Assembly: GCF_014256275.1 (NCBI RefSeq)
Contig: NZ_JACCFE010000002.1
Coordinates: forward strand, 5,250,001 to 5,314,000
Reading direction: 5' to 3'
Source: Rhodococcus sp. 4CII
GTDB taxonomy: Bacteria > Actinomycetota > Actinomycetes > Mycobacteriales > Mycobacteriaceae
DNA: 64,000 nucleotides
Part shown: in pieces, positions 17,836 to 26,017 of the stretch
Numbering within the stretch: the first letter of the stretch is position 1
Layout: each line of letters starts with the position of its first letter
Notes under the pieces: generated by a model
Told to the model about the DNA's origin: nothing
Databases searched by the model: none
The model's input: only the letters and a program-made list of their open reading frames with translations
Translations under genes and position numbers: made by a program

Positions 17836-18675
17836 ATGGGTTTCAACAATGCACAGAGTCCTGTACCTACGGTCACGCTCAACGACGGGAACAGCATTCC
17901 TGCCCTCGGCTTCGGCGTGTGGCAGGTGCCGGACGACGAGAGCCACGCAGCGGTCACCGAGGCACTGAAGGCCGGGTACCGCAGCATCGACACCGCCAAG
18001 ATCTACGAGAACGAGACCGGGGTGGGCCGCGCGCTCGCCGACTCCGGCATCGCCCGTGACGAACTGTTCGTCACCACCAAACTGTGGAACGACGATCAGG
18101 GCTACGACTCCACCCTGCGGGCGTTCGACGACAGCCTGAATCGGCTCGGCCTCGACTACGTCGACCTGTACCTCATCCACTGGCCGGTGCCGTCCGCGGA
18201 CCGGTACGTGGACACGTTCAAGGCTTTCCAGAAGATCAAGGCCGACGGTCGGGCCCGCTCGATCGGCGTCTCCAACTTCACCCCGGAGACCCTCGACCGG
18301 CTGATCGCCGAGACGGGTGAGGTGCCCGCGATCAACCAGGTGGAGCTGCACCCGCGGTTCAACCAGGCAGACCTGCGTGCCTTCCACACCGGCAAGGGCA
18401 TCGCGACCGAGGCATGGAGCCCGCTGGGGCAGGGCACCGTCCTCGAGGACGAGTCGATTGCGAAGATCGCTGCAGCGCACGGGAAGACGACCGCCCAGGT
18501 GATCATCCGCTGGCACCTGCAGATCGGCAACGTGGTCATCCCCAAGTCGGTGACGCCGGAACGTATCGCCGCCAACTTCGACGTCTTCGACTTCGAACTG
18601 ACCCCCGACGAGATCAACACGGTCGGCTCCCTCACCCGCGCGGACGGGCGAATCGGCCCCGATCCGGCGGCGTAG
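17836..18675 (+). CDS. Aldo/keto reductase (2,5-diketo-D-gluconate reductase-like)
   Basis: The protein is 279 aa from the ATG at 17836, a standard length for single-domain AKRs. The catalytic tetrad is visible: Asp in YRSIDTAKIY, Tyr in IYENE, Lys in FVTTKLWN and His in YLIHWP. NADPH-binding stretches GVSNF, NQVELHP and IPKSVTPERIAAN follow in the usual order. It would reduce small aldehydes and ketones in the cytoplasm. It is a single-gene unit ending in a strong hairpin region shared with the convergent cupin gene. Confidence 0.92.
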   Translation: MGFNNAQSPVPTVTLNDGNSIPALGFGVWQVPDDESHAAVTEALKAGYRSIDTAKIYENETGVGRALADSGIARDELFVTTKLWNDDQGYDSTLRAFDDSLNRLGLDYVDLYLIHWPVPSADRYVDTFKAFQKIKADGRARSIGVSNFTPETLDRLIAETGEVPAINQVELHPRFNQADLRAFHTGKGIATEAWSPLGQGTVLEDESIAKIAAAHGKTTAQVIIRWHLQIGNVVIPKSVTPERIAANFDVFDFELTPDEINTVGSLTRADGRIGPDPAA

Positions 18676-18690
18676 GCGGCTCCGCCGCCC

Positions 18691-18730
18691 GTGCGCCTTT
18701 CTGGTTGCTGCAGCTACCAGAAAGGCGCAC
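18691..18730. terminator. 40-bp palindrome between convergent genes, family B copy 1
   Basis: GTGCGCCTTTCTGGTTGC and GCTACCAGAAAGGCGCAC form an 18-bp stem with one mismatch and a TGCA loop. It is preceded at 18676-18690 by a smaller hairpin (GGCGGC, GCCGCC). It lies between the convergent aldo/keto reductase and cupin genes and probably terminates both transcripts. A related element is at 41893-41932. Confidence 0.75.
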
Positions 18731-18743
18731 GGGCGCGAAGCGC

Positions 18744-19193
18744 CTAAAGTGTGAAGTCCGCGAAATCGAAGCCCGGGGTCACGACGCAACTGACGAGTGT
18801 CGGTTCGTCGCCCTCGGGCTTCGCGCGCTGCCAGTGTCGCGGCGGGACAAGCAGTTGCGGCTGCTGGCCCGCCGCGACGTCGGCGCCGAGGAGAAGCGGT
18901 TCGGGATCGCCGGGCCGGTCGCCGTCACCGCCGAGTTCGAGCCGCAGGGGGCTGCCCCGGTGGTACAGCCACATCTCGGCGCTGCGCACGCTGTGCCATT
19001 CGGACTGCTGCCCGGGCATCAGCAGGAACAGGATGGCGGTGCCTGCCGCGCGCGGTCCCGGGTAGTCGCCGGGCAGGCTCGCCGCGGGGATCGTCACGTC
19101 GCTGCGCCACGTTTCGCGGTACCAGCCGCCTTCCGCGTGCGGCGCGAGGTCGAGGGTTCGGGCCCACTCCGGTAATTCGGTCATGTCAGCCAT
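18744..19193 (-). CDS. DUF985 (Cupin_5) family protein
   Basis: The protein is 149 aa from the ATG at 19193 (an ATG at 19184 also fits). It shows the cupin_5 pattern: HAEGGWYRETWRS near the start, AILFLLMPGQQSEWHSVRSAEMWLYH in the middle, then a long turn and VSCVVTPGFDFADF at the end. The histidines and glutamates of the two cupin motifs are present. Homologues are often annotated as cupin-domain proteins of unknown substrate. The gene is convergent with the aldo/keto reductase and ends right after the shared terminator. Confidence 0.85.
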   Translation of the reverse strand: MADMTELPEWARTLDLAPHAEGGWYRETWRSDVTIPAASLPGDYPGPRAAGTAILFLLMPGQQSEWHSVRSAEMWLYHRGSPLRLELGGDGDRPGDPEPLLLGADVAAGQQPQLLVPPRHWQRAKPEGDEPTLVSCVVTPGFDFADFTL

Positions 19194-19337
19194 TGTGCCG
19201 TCCGGTGCCCGCGCCGGGGGTGCGGTCGGACCACCCCTGGGGTGTCTTATCTCGGGGCGTCGTAGCCGCGAGAGTCGTAGGTGATCAGAGGGCGGGGCAC
19301 GAACTCTCGCCCACACCAGCGACAATCAGGAGAAACC

Positions 19338-19466
19338 ATGCTCGGAATCATGCTCGGACTCGGCGGAGCCGCACTCGGACTCGGCCTCGGTGTCATGGCC
19401 CTCGGGGTCGGCCTCCTTCTCAGTGACGCGACGATCAAGCACGATGTCGACGAACTCTCGGACTGA
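19338..19466 (+). CDS. Small hydrophobic protein (42 aa)
   Basis: An ATG at 19338 with ribosome site AGGAG seven bases upstream opens a 42-aa frame. Residues 1-29 are an uninterrupted glycine/leucine-rich membrane helix (MLGIMLGLGGAALGLGLGVM onward), and the tail is acidic. I do not recognise a family. A strong hairpin at 19496-19525 follows the stop and supports a short monocistronic transcript. Confidence 0.6.
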   Translation: MLGIMLGLGGAALGLGLGVMALGVGLLLSDATIKHDVDELSD

Positions 19467-19495
19467 CTCCGTGTGGGTCGATACTCGGCGGGGGC

Positions 19496-19525
19496 GGGCA
19501 CGGGCGCGAACAGCGGCCCGTGCCC
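19496..19525 (+). terminator. Hairpin after the 42-aa membrane protein gene
   Basis: GGGCACGGGC (19496-19505) and GCCCGTGCCC (19516-19525) form a perfect 10-bp stem with a 10-base loop. No T-run follows, as is common in high-GC actinobacteria. Confidence 0.6.
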
Positions 19526-19608
19526 GTCACCCGTTGGCGTGGCTTCATTCGTCTCTGACGCGCAGGCGAGGCGTCGCGTCGCAGGCGCCCCCGACGAGTG
19601 CCGGCGAG

Positions 19609-19842
19609 GTGCTCGAGCGTCTCGCCGACATGCCGCTCAGCGTCTGGACCTACGGTTTCGATCACGACTCGGTGCGGCACCTGGGCCCGATGTCGCAGGA
19701 TTTCGCGACCGCGTTCGGTCTCGGTTCCACCGACCGCCGCGTGGCGATGGTGGACGCGAACGGGGTGTGCATGGCGAGCATTCAGGCCTTGTACCGGCGG
19801 GTCATTGCGCTCGAAGCGGAAGTCGAGCGCCTGCGGGCGTAG
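19609..19842 (+). CDS. Stand-alone Peptidase_S74-type (tail-spike chaperone) domain protein
   Basis: The protein is 77 aa from the GTG at 19609. The frame is open further upstream (GTG at 19471), but that part crosses a hairpin and reads as low-complexity arginine-rich sequence. The sequence has the S74 intramolecular-chaperone pattern: VLERLADMPLSVWTY, then HLGPMSQDFATAFGL, then a C-terminal heptad helix IQALYRRVIALEAEVERL. This domain normally sits at the end of phage tail spikes or surface proteins and drives trimerisation. Here it is alone. Its last 41 bases overlap the end of the convergent MMPL gene. Confidence 0.6.
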   Translation: MLERLADMPLSVWTYGFDHDSVRHLGPMSQDFATAFGLGSTDRRVAMVDANGVCMASIQALYRRVIALEAEVERLRA

Positions 19843-21931
19843 CGTCCGCGTCGGGTGACGCACCGCGGTGTCCCGGCCGCCACCAGTTGGCGTCGCCCAG
19901 CAGATACATCGTCGAGGGGACCAGCACCATCCGCACGATCGTCGCGTCGATGAAGACGGCGGTCGCGAGTCCGACGCCCATCATCTTCACGGTCACGTCC
20001 CCGTCGAGCGCGAATCCGGCGAACACCGCGACCATGATTGCCGCCGCACTGGTGATCACCCGACCGGTCGATGCCAGACCCTCGACGACGCTGCGGTGCG
20101 AGTCACCCGTGTCGAGCCAGCGCTCGCGGACCCGGGAGAGCAGGAACACCTCGTAGTCCATCGACAGTCCGAACAGGATGGTGAACATCAGGATCGGCAC
20201 CCAGCTGGACACGGGAAGTGCGTGCGGAAGTCCGAGTAACTCTGCGCCCCAACCCCATTGGAACACCATCACCATCACGCCGTAGGCGGCCGCGACGGAC
20301 AGCAGGTTCATGACGGCCGCCTTCACCGCGACCACCGGCGCGCGGAACACGAAGGTGAGCAGCACCACCGACAGCGCGACGACGAATGCGATCACCAGCC
20401 ACAGCCGCTCGGCGAGGCGCGCGGAGATGTCTGCGAACGACGCGGTCAGTCCGGTGACGTGGACGCCGTCGGCGGCGTCCGACCGGATTCGTTCGAGCAG
20501 TTCGGTGCTGCGGGGATCACTCGGACCGGTGGTCGGCTGCACTTCGATCAGCGCGGCCGTCGAGGTGATGTCATCGATAGGACGCGCCGCGTCGGAGTTC
20601 ATCAGGACGGGCGAGACCGACGCCACCCCCGGTTCGGCTGCGAGATCACGCGCGATGGCCGGAAGTTCGGCTGCCGGAACCATGTTCAGATCGACCGCCA
20701 CCATCAGGGGGCCGTTGGCGCCGGGCCCGAACTCGGCGTCGATCAGGTCGTAGGCCTGCCGGATCGTGTTGGTGGCCGGCGCGCTACCGGCGTCCTGCGG
20801 CCACGTCCGCATGCCCAGAACCGGTGCGGCCAGGAGCAGCAGCACCCCGAGCGCCGTCAGAGCCCACAGCCACGGCCTGCGACTCACCCGGATCGCCCAC
20901 CGCTCGGTCAGGGGCGACGTGGCGCGACGGTCGGCCCGGGCACGTGACCGCGTGCCGAGCACCCGTCGGCCCGCGAGCCCGCACAGCGCGGGTACCAGCG
21001 TCACCGACGTGAGCATCACGATGCCGACCATCGCGAACGTGGCGTACCCGAACGACGCGTACATCGGCAGCCCGGACAGTCGCAATCCGAACAGAGAGAC
21101 GAGGACCGTGGTGCCGGCGAATACGACGGACGCCCCGGCGGTGGAGTTGGCGGCTGCCACGGCGTCCCGGACCGGCATCCCGGACCGCAGTCCTTCGGTG
21201 TAGCGGGTGACGAGCAGCAGCGCGTAGTCGATTCCGACGCCGATCCCGACCATCGTCGCGATGGTCGGGGCGATGGTGCTGATGCTGGTGAACCCGGCCA
21301 TGATCGTGATGAGCCCGGACCCGATGCCGACGCCGACGAGCGCCACCGCCAGGGGCAGTCCCGCGGCCACCACCGAACCGAACGCGAACACGAGGATGAC
21401 CAGCGCCAGGATCATTCCCACCGCCTCGGCGGTACCCGACGGCGTGGAGATGTTCTCCGGGACCTGCCCGCCGAGTTCCACCCGCAGCCCACCCGCCCGC
21501 GTGTCGGCGACCGCGGCGTCGAGAGCGTCGACGCCCTCGCTGCCGTGGAAGTCGGTCACCGGAATGCGGTAGTTGAGGCTGATCACGGCGGTGTCGGAAT
21601 CCTGGGACAGGCGGGGCGGCGACACGGAACTCACCCCGTTCACCTCTCCCAGTCTGCTGCCGAGACCGGCGAGGACCGCGGGATCGAGCGGTCCGTCCTC
21701 GGAGTGCACGACCACCCGGGCGTCGGCCCCCGACATCTCCGGGAACCGGTCACTCAGCAGGTTCGTCCCCTGCTGCGACGGGAGACCGGGCACGTTGTAG
21801 TCGTCGTGGTTGGTGCCACCGAATGCCGACGCGGCGGCGAACACCAGAACGAGCAGTGTCGCCCAGGTGGCGATCACCCGCCACGGATGAGTGGCGGCAG
21901 CCGCGCCGAGGCGCGCGAGCAGGGAACTCAT
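19802..21931 (-). CDS. MMPL/RND-family transporter
   Basis: The 709-aa inner-membrane protein has about 12 membrane segments in two halves, each with one N-terminal helix, an extracytoplasmic domain and five more helices. Conserved stretches include GIGVGIDYALLLVTRY in the first half and FGLSMDYEVFLLSRVRERW in the second, which carry the proton-relay Asp-Tyr pairs of MMPL proteins. Mycobacterial MMPL proteins export lipids or siderophores; shorter ones such as this may export small toxic molecules. It starts 56 bases after the AfsR-like regulator gene on the same strand, so it may be that regulator's target. Confidence 0.88.
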   Translation of the reverse strand: MSSLLARLGAAAATHPWRVIATWATLLVLVFAAASAFGGTNHDDYNVPGLPSQQGTNLLSDRFPEMSGADARVVVHSEDGPLDPAVLAGLGSRLGEVNGVSSVSPPRLSQDSDTAVISLNYRIPVTDFHGSEGVDALDAAVADTRAGGLRVELGGQVPENISTPSGTAEAVGMILALVILVFAFGSVVAAGLPLAVALVGVGIGSGLITIMAGFTSISTIAPTIATMVGIGVGIDYALLLVTRYTEGLRSGMPVRDAVAAANSTAGASVVFAGTTVLVSLFGLRLSGLPMYASFGYATFAMVGIVMLTSVTLVPALCGLAGRRVLGTRSRARADRRATSPLTERWAIRVSRRPWLWALTALGVLLLLAAPVLGMRTWPQDAGSAPATNTIRQAYDLIDAEFGPGANGPLMVAVDLNMVPAAELPAIARDLAAEPGVASVSPVLMNSDAARPIDDITSTAALIEVQPTTGPSDPRSTELLERIRSDAADGVHVTGLTASFADISARLAERLWLVIAFVVALSVVLLTFVFRAPVVAVKAAVMNLLSVAAAYGVMVMVFQWGWGAELLGLPHALPVSSWVPILMFTILFGLSMDYEVFLLSRVRERWLDTGDSHRSVVEGLASTGRVITSAAAIMVAVFAGFALDGDVTVKMMGVGLATAVFIDATIVRMVLVPSTMYLLGDANWWRPGHRGASPDADATPAGARLPLRAQ

Positions 21932-21987
21932 GAGAGGGCCTCCGGAGAGCAGGTGTGTTCTGTCGCCTCCGACTGTGCGCGCGGCGG

Positions 21988-24900
21988 CTAGTGGCCCACT
22001 TGGAACTCGCTTGGGTAGGTGGTCACCCGGGTGCGGGCGGCCGTCACCCAGGCCGGGCAGCCGCAGCGCTGCGCCAGCGCGAGTGCGGCGGAGTAGTGCG
22101 TGCGCGCGTCGTCGGGACGGCCGAGGAGCAGCGCGAGGTCACCGAGCACGGTGTCGACGGGGCCCACCGCGAACGCTCCCGTGTCGCCGCCGCCGATCTG
22201 TCCGCTGTAGGGGCGCAACTCCGCGTACACCGCCGCCGCCTCGTCCCGCTCACGCAGGCCCGCGACCACGATGCCTCGCAGCGACATCATCAGCGAATGG
22301 AAGAAGTCGCGGCGGACCGGACGGTGGTGGCGGCGCGCCTCCCGGGCCTGATCCGGTTTGCCGTTGGCGAGCAGGGCGAGGGCGTGCAGGTCGACGATCA
22401 CGTCGGCCGCGGCACTGTCGATGGTCGCGATCATCGGCTCGAGCTCGCCGACTCGTCCCTCGGTGAGCCGCAGCGTGAACACCGACAGCGCGAAGACGCC
22501 GTCCGCGTCGAGACCCGCACGGGTCATCAGTTCGTGCCCGCGCACGTAGTGCTGCTCCGCCGCGCCCAGATCCCCGGTGAGGTGCGCGACCATCGCACGG
22601 CTCATCTGCCGGGTGGCCTGTGCCTGCTGGAATTGGTACCGGTCGGCCAGCTCGGACTGGATGCTCATGTGGTGCTCGATCGCGCCGATGTCGCCGATCC
22701 CCGACGCGATCTCGGCCAGCAGATGGTGGCCCAGCATGGTGAACACAGGCAGTTGCGTCTCGTCACCGATCCGGAGCAGTTCGTCGCCGATCACGTGGTC
22801 GCCGACCGTGCTGGTCGTCGATCCCGTTCCGGCGTGGAGTGCGCAGAGCGCCAGCCCGAGCAGCACCGGATCGTCCAGGTCGCGGGCGAGCGCTTCCGCC
22901 TCCCGGACCGCGGAATCGGTGCGCTCGTGGTCCTCCGCCCCGATCTCGTGCACGAGTGTCACCAGCAGCCGGCACCGCATCGCCGGCTTCAGGTCGTCGC
23001 CTCGCAGCAGCGTCTCGATCTGCTCGACGACGGCCGCATCCACTTCGCCGTATCGCCGGTTGATCCACGGCGTCGGGGTGTCGACGAACGCGAGCGCCCG
23101 GATCGCGAGATCGGTGCGCCCAGCCTCCCGGGCGAGCGCGAGTGCCCGGTTCCGGGAGCGGGACCCGTCCAGTGCGCTGCCGGCGGCCAGTTGCGCGCGG
23201 CTCAGCTCGGTGAGGAGTTCGACCCGCTCGTCTACCGATGCGGCCGACTCCGGCGGCAGCCGGTCCGCCGCGCGCAGGGCGTGGTCGAGGAAGCCGATCT
23301 CCGCATCGTGGGCGTAGCGGTCGGCCGCCTGCGCCGCGGCCGCAACGTTGTGGTCGAGGGCCTGTCGTGCGGTGGCCGCGGACAGCGCCTCGGTGAAATG
23401 GTGGGCCAGTGCCGCGACGTCGTGCGGCCGCAACTCCTCGAGTGCTGCCCCGACCCGCGCGTGCCAGCGGCTCCTGCGGAGCCGGGTGAGATCGGAGTAG
23501 AGAGTGTCGCGGACGAGGGCGTGCGTGAATCGGACCGTCCCGGCCCGCGGTTCACCGAGCAATCCGGCGATCACCCCGGATTCCAGAGCGTCGAAGACGG
23601 TGTCCTCGTCGACTTCGGCTGCGCGGGTGAGGATGTCGATGTCGGATTCGCGGCCCACGACCGCGGCGAGCCGCAGGACCGAGACGGCGAGTTCGGGGAG
23701 ACGGGCGATCCGCCGGCGCAGGACGTCCCGGACTCCCTCGGGCACCTCCGATGTGGCCACCAGTTCGCCCTCGCTCTCCAGGAGCCGGGCGCTCTCCTGC
23801 AGATAGAACGGATTGCCGCCGGTCCGGTCGGCGAGGGCACGGAGGGTGTCGGGGTCGGGGTCGCGGCCCGACACCTGCCGGATCAACTCCGCCGAGTCGT
23901 CGGGTCCGAGGCCGTTCAGGCGGATCCGCGTCGGTTGCAGCGACGCGAGATCAGCGAAACAGTTTTCCAGCCTGGCGTCCACCTCGTCCGGCCGGAACGC
24001 GAGGAGCAGCAGGATCGGCGACCGCTGCTGTGCCAGCCGCACGAGGATCGACAGGGTTTCCTCGTCGGCGCGGTGGACGTCGTCGAGGACGACGGCGAGG
24101 GGGCGGTGCTCGCGGACGGTCCCGAGGTAGTCGGCGACGGCACGGTGCAGCAGGAACCGCCCGCTCGGTGCGTCCGCGCGTGCCGCGTGCGAACGGTCGT
24201 CGGAGAGCAGCGGTGCGAGCGCGGCCGTCTCGGCACCGGGGTCGACCGTCTCGCGCAGGGCCCGCAGGATCTCCACCCACGCCCAGGCGGGTGGGGCGCC
24301 GTCCACTTCGGGGCAGCGGCCCACCGCCACCTGCCAGCCGGCGGCGTCCAGTGTCCGGCGGAACCGGCGCAGAAGTGACGACTTTCCGGATCCGGCATCG
24401 CCTCCCAGGAGGACGACGGGGGTGCCCGGTGCGGTCATCAGCGCGGTCAGGGTCGCCAATTCCTCGGTGCGGCCGAGGAACCGCGGGGCCGGGGTGGTGT
24501 CGGCCGGCTCGGCCACCGGCGCCGAAACGGGGGCCGGTGGGACGGTGCCGGTGAGGATCCGGCGTTCGAGTTCCGTCAGACCCGGACCGGGATCGAGCCC
24601 GAGTTCGCTCGCCAATCGGTCGCGGGCCTCGCGCAGCGCGGCTAGGGCGTCCGCCTGCCGCCCGCCGCGGTGCAAGGCCAGCGCCAGCAACCGCCACCCC
24701 TCTTCCCGGAGGGGGTGCTCCCGGGTGAGGGCCTGCGCGTCGAGCACGGCGCCGGCCGCGTCGCCGGACGCGAGGGCGGCCGCGACCAGACGTTCGCGGG
24801 CCACCACCCGCACTTCCTCGAGCCGGGCGATCTCGGCGAGCGCCCACGGTTCACCGGCCACCTCGGCGTACGCCGGTCCGCGCCACAGGGTCAGCGCCCG

Positions 24901-25275
24901 CTGCAGATCGGCGCGCGCCGTCTCGGCGCCGGCCGACCGGATCAGGCTCTCGAACTCCCAGGCATCGACACCGGACGTCGGCAGTGTGAGCGCATACCCG
25001 GGGGCCCGGCTCACCAGGACCGTGGAGTCCGCCCGCGGAGCACGGTGCGGTTCGAGGGCGCGGCGCAGGTTCGAAATGTACGCCTGAAGTGCGCCGACGG
25101 CCCGCGGTGGGGGAGCGCCGTGCCAGAGGTCGTCGACGAGCCGATCGACGGACACCACCTCGCCGCGCGCGACGAGCAGAAGTGCGAGCACGGCCCGCTG
25201 GCGGGGGCCCCCGAGGTCCACCGCCCCCGCGTCGTCCTCCGCCTCGAGCGTTCCGAGTACTCGAATCCGCAGCAT
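21988..25275 (-). CDS. AfsR/SARP-like regulator with BTAD and AAA ATPase domains
   Basis: The 1095-aa protein starts at ATG 25275 with MLRIRVLGTLEAEDD. Residues 1-95 are a winged-helix OmpR-type DNA-binding domain, and about 100-245 the bacterial transcriptional activator domain (BTAD). From about 270 comes an AAA/NB-ARC-like ATPase with Walker A LGGDAGSGKSSLLRRF and Walker B LAVVLDDVHRAD. The remaining 500 or so residues are helical repeats of TPR type. Such proteins activate secondary-metabolite or transport genes in response to ATP or ligand state. It is followed by the MMPL gene on the same strand and faces a hemerythrin gene across a 67-base gap. Confidence 0.85.
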   Translation of the reverse strand: MLRIRVLGTLEAEDDAGAVDLGGPRQRAVLALLLVARGEVVSVDRLVDDLWHGAPPPRAVGALQAYISNLRRALEPHRAPRADSTVLVSRAPGYALTLPTSGVDAWEFESLIRSAGAETARADLQRALTLWRGPAYAEVAGEPWALAEIARLEEVRVVARERLVAAALASGDAAGAVLDAQALTREHPLREEGWRLLALALHRGGRQADALAALREARDRLASELGLDPGPGLTELERRILTGTVPPAPVSAPVAEPADTTPAPRFLGRTEELATLTALMTAPGTPVVLLGGDAGSGKSSLLRRFRRTLDAAGWQVAVGRCPEVDGAPPAWAWVEILRALRETVDPGAETAALAPLLSDDRSHAARADAPSGRFLLHRAVADYLGTVREHRPLAVVLDDVHRADEETLSILVRLAQQRSPILLLLAFRPDEVDARLENCFADLASLQPTRIRLNGLGPDDSAELIRQVSGRDPDPDTLRALADRTGGNPFYLQESARLLESEGELVATSEVPEGVRDVLRRRIARLPELAVSVLRLAAVVGRESDIDILTRAAEVDEDTVFDALESGVIAGLLGEPRAGTVRFTHALVRDTLYSDLTRLRRSRWHARVGAALEELRPHDVAALAHHFTEALSAATARQALDHNVAAAAQAADRYAHDAEIGFLDHALRAADRLPPESAASVDERVELLTELSRAQLAAGSALDGSRSRNRALALAREAGRTDLAIRALAFVDTPTPWINRRYGEVDAAVVEQIETLLRGDDLKPAMRCRLLVTLVHEIGAEDHERTDSAVREAEALARDLDDPVLLGLALCALHAGTGSTTSTVGDHVIGDELLRIGDETQLPVFTMLGHHLLAEIASGIGDIGAIEHHMSIQSELADRYQFQQAQATRQMSRAMVAHLTGDLGAAEQHYVRGHELMTRAGLDADGVFALSVFTLRLTEGRVGELEPMIATIDSAAADVIVDLHALALLANGKPDQAREARRHHRPVRRDFFHSLMMSLRGIVVAGLRERDEAAAVYAELRPYSGQIGGGDTGAFAVGPVDTVLGDLALLLGRPDDARTHYSAALALAQRCGCPAWVTAARTRVTTYPSEFQVGH

Positions 25276-25342
25276 CGTCCCGCAAGCGTAAGCACTAGTG
25301 GGTTCCAAGTGCGCTCCAAGACGCCGAAGCGACCCTGTTTGC

Positions 25343-26017
25343 ATGACAACGCCCACTGCCCACCCGACCCGCCCCGACACCCGCGAGATGGTGGTGGTCC
25401 ACAACTGCTTCCGTCGGCAGTTCGCCGCACTGCCCGCACTCGTCCGCGGTGTTCCTCCCGGTGACACCGCCCGCGCCGCAGTGGTGGTGACGTACTTCGG
25501 CGAACTCGCCACCGCCCTGCACCACCACCACACCAGCGAGGACGACCTGCTGTGGCCGAAGCTGCTCGACCGCGCCCCCACCGACGCCGCTCTGGTGCTG
25601 CGGATGGAGGAGCAGCACGAGCGCATCGCGGAACTGCTGTCCCGGGCGCAGTCTCAGGGCGCCGAGTTCACGGCGTCGGCCGTGGACGGTGAACCGCTGG
25701 CGAAGACGCTGACCGCGCTGTCCGCGGCGCTCGACGAGCACCTCGGCGAGGAGGAACAGCGCATCCTCCCGATGGCGGAACAGTTCATGACGCTCGCCGA
25801 ATGGCAGGAGATGGGCGATCGCGGCCGGGCCTCCATTCCGAAGGACCGGCTGCTGGTGTTCCTCGGCTTCATCCTGCACGGCGCGACACCCGACGAGCGA
25901 CGGATGTTCTTGTCGGAGATGCCCTTCGCCGCCAGGATGGCGTGGACAGTCCTGGGTCGGCGGGCGTTCCGCAAGGACTACCGGCGGATCTACGGCACCG
26001 AACCGGCCGCCTTCTGA
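25343..26017 (+). CDS. Hemerythrin HHE-domain protein
   Basis: The 224-aa protein starts at ATG 25343. It has the cation-binding histidines and acids of a hemerythrin four-helix bundle: VVVHNCFRRQF, LHHHHTSEDDLLWPKL, EEQHERI and LDEHLGEEEQRILP. Family members bind a di-iron centre and oxygen, or sense oxidative and nitrosative stress. It is divergent from the AfsR-like regulator across a 67-base gap and may be controlled by it. Its 3' end overlaps the convergent PLD gene by 28 bases. Confidence 0.88.
   Translation: MTTPTAHPTRPDTREMVVVHNCFRRQFAALPALVRGVPPGDTARAAVVVTYFGELATALHHHHTSEDDLLWPKLLDRAPTDAALVLRMEEQHERIAELLSRAQSQGAEFTASAVDGEPLAKTLTALSAALDEHLGEEEQRILPMAEQFMTLAEWQEMGDRGRASIPKDRLLVFLGFILHGATPDERRMFLSEMPFAARMAWTVLGRRAFRKDYRRIYGTEPAAF

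Noticed and set aside
21955..24378. An 807-codon plus-strand frame opposite the AfsR-like regulator.
   Set aside because: It is antisense to a well-supported gene and has the low-complexity composition of a shadow frame.
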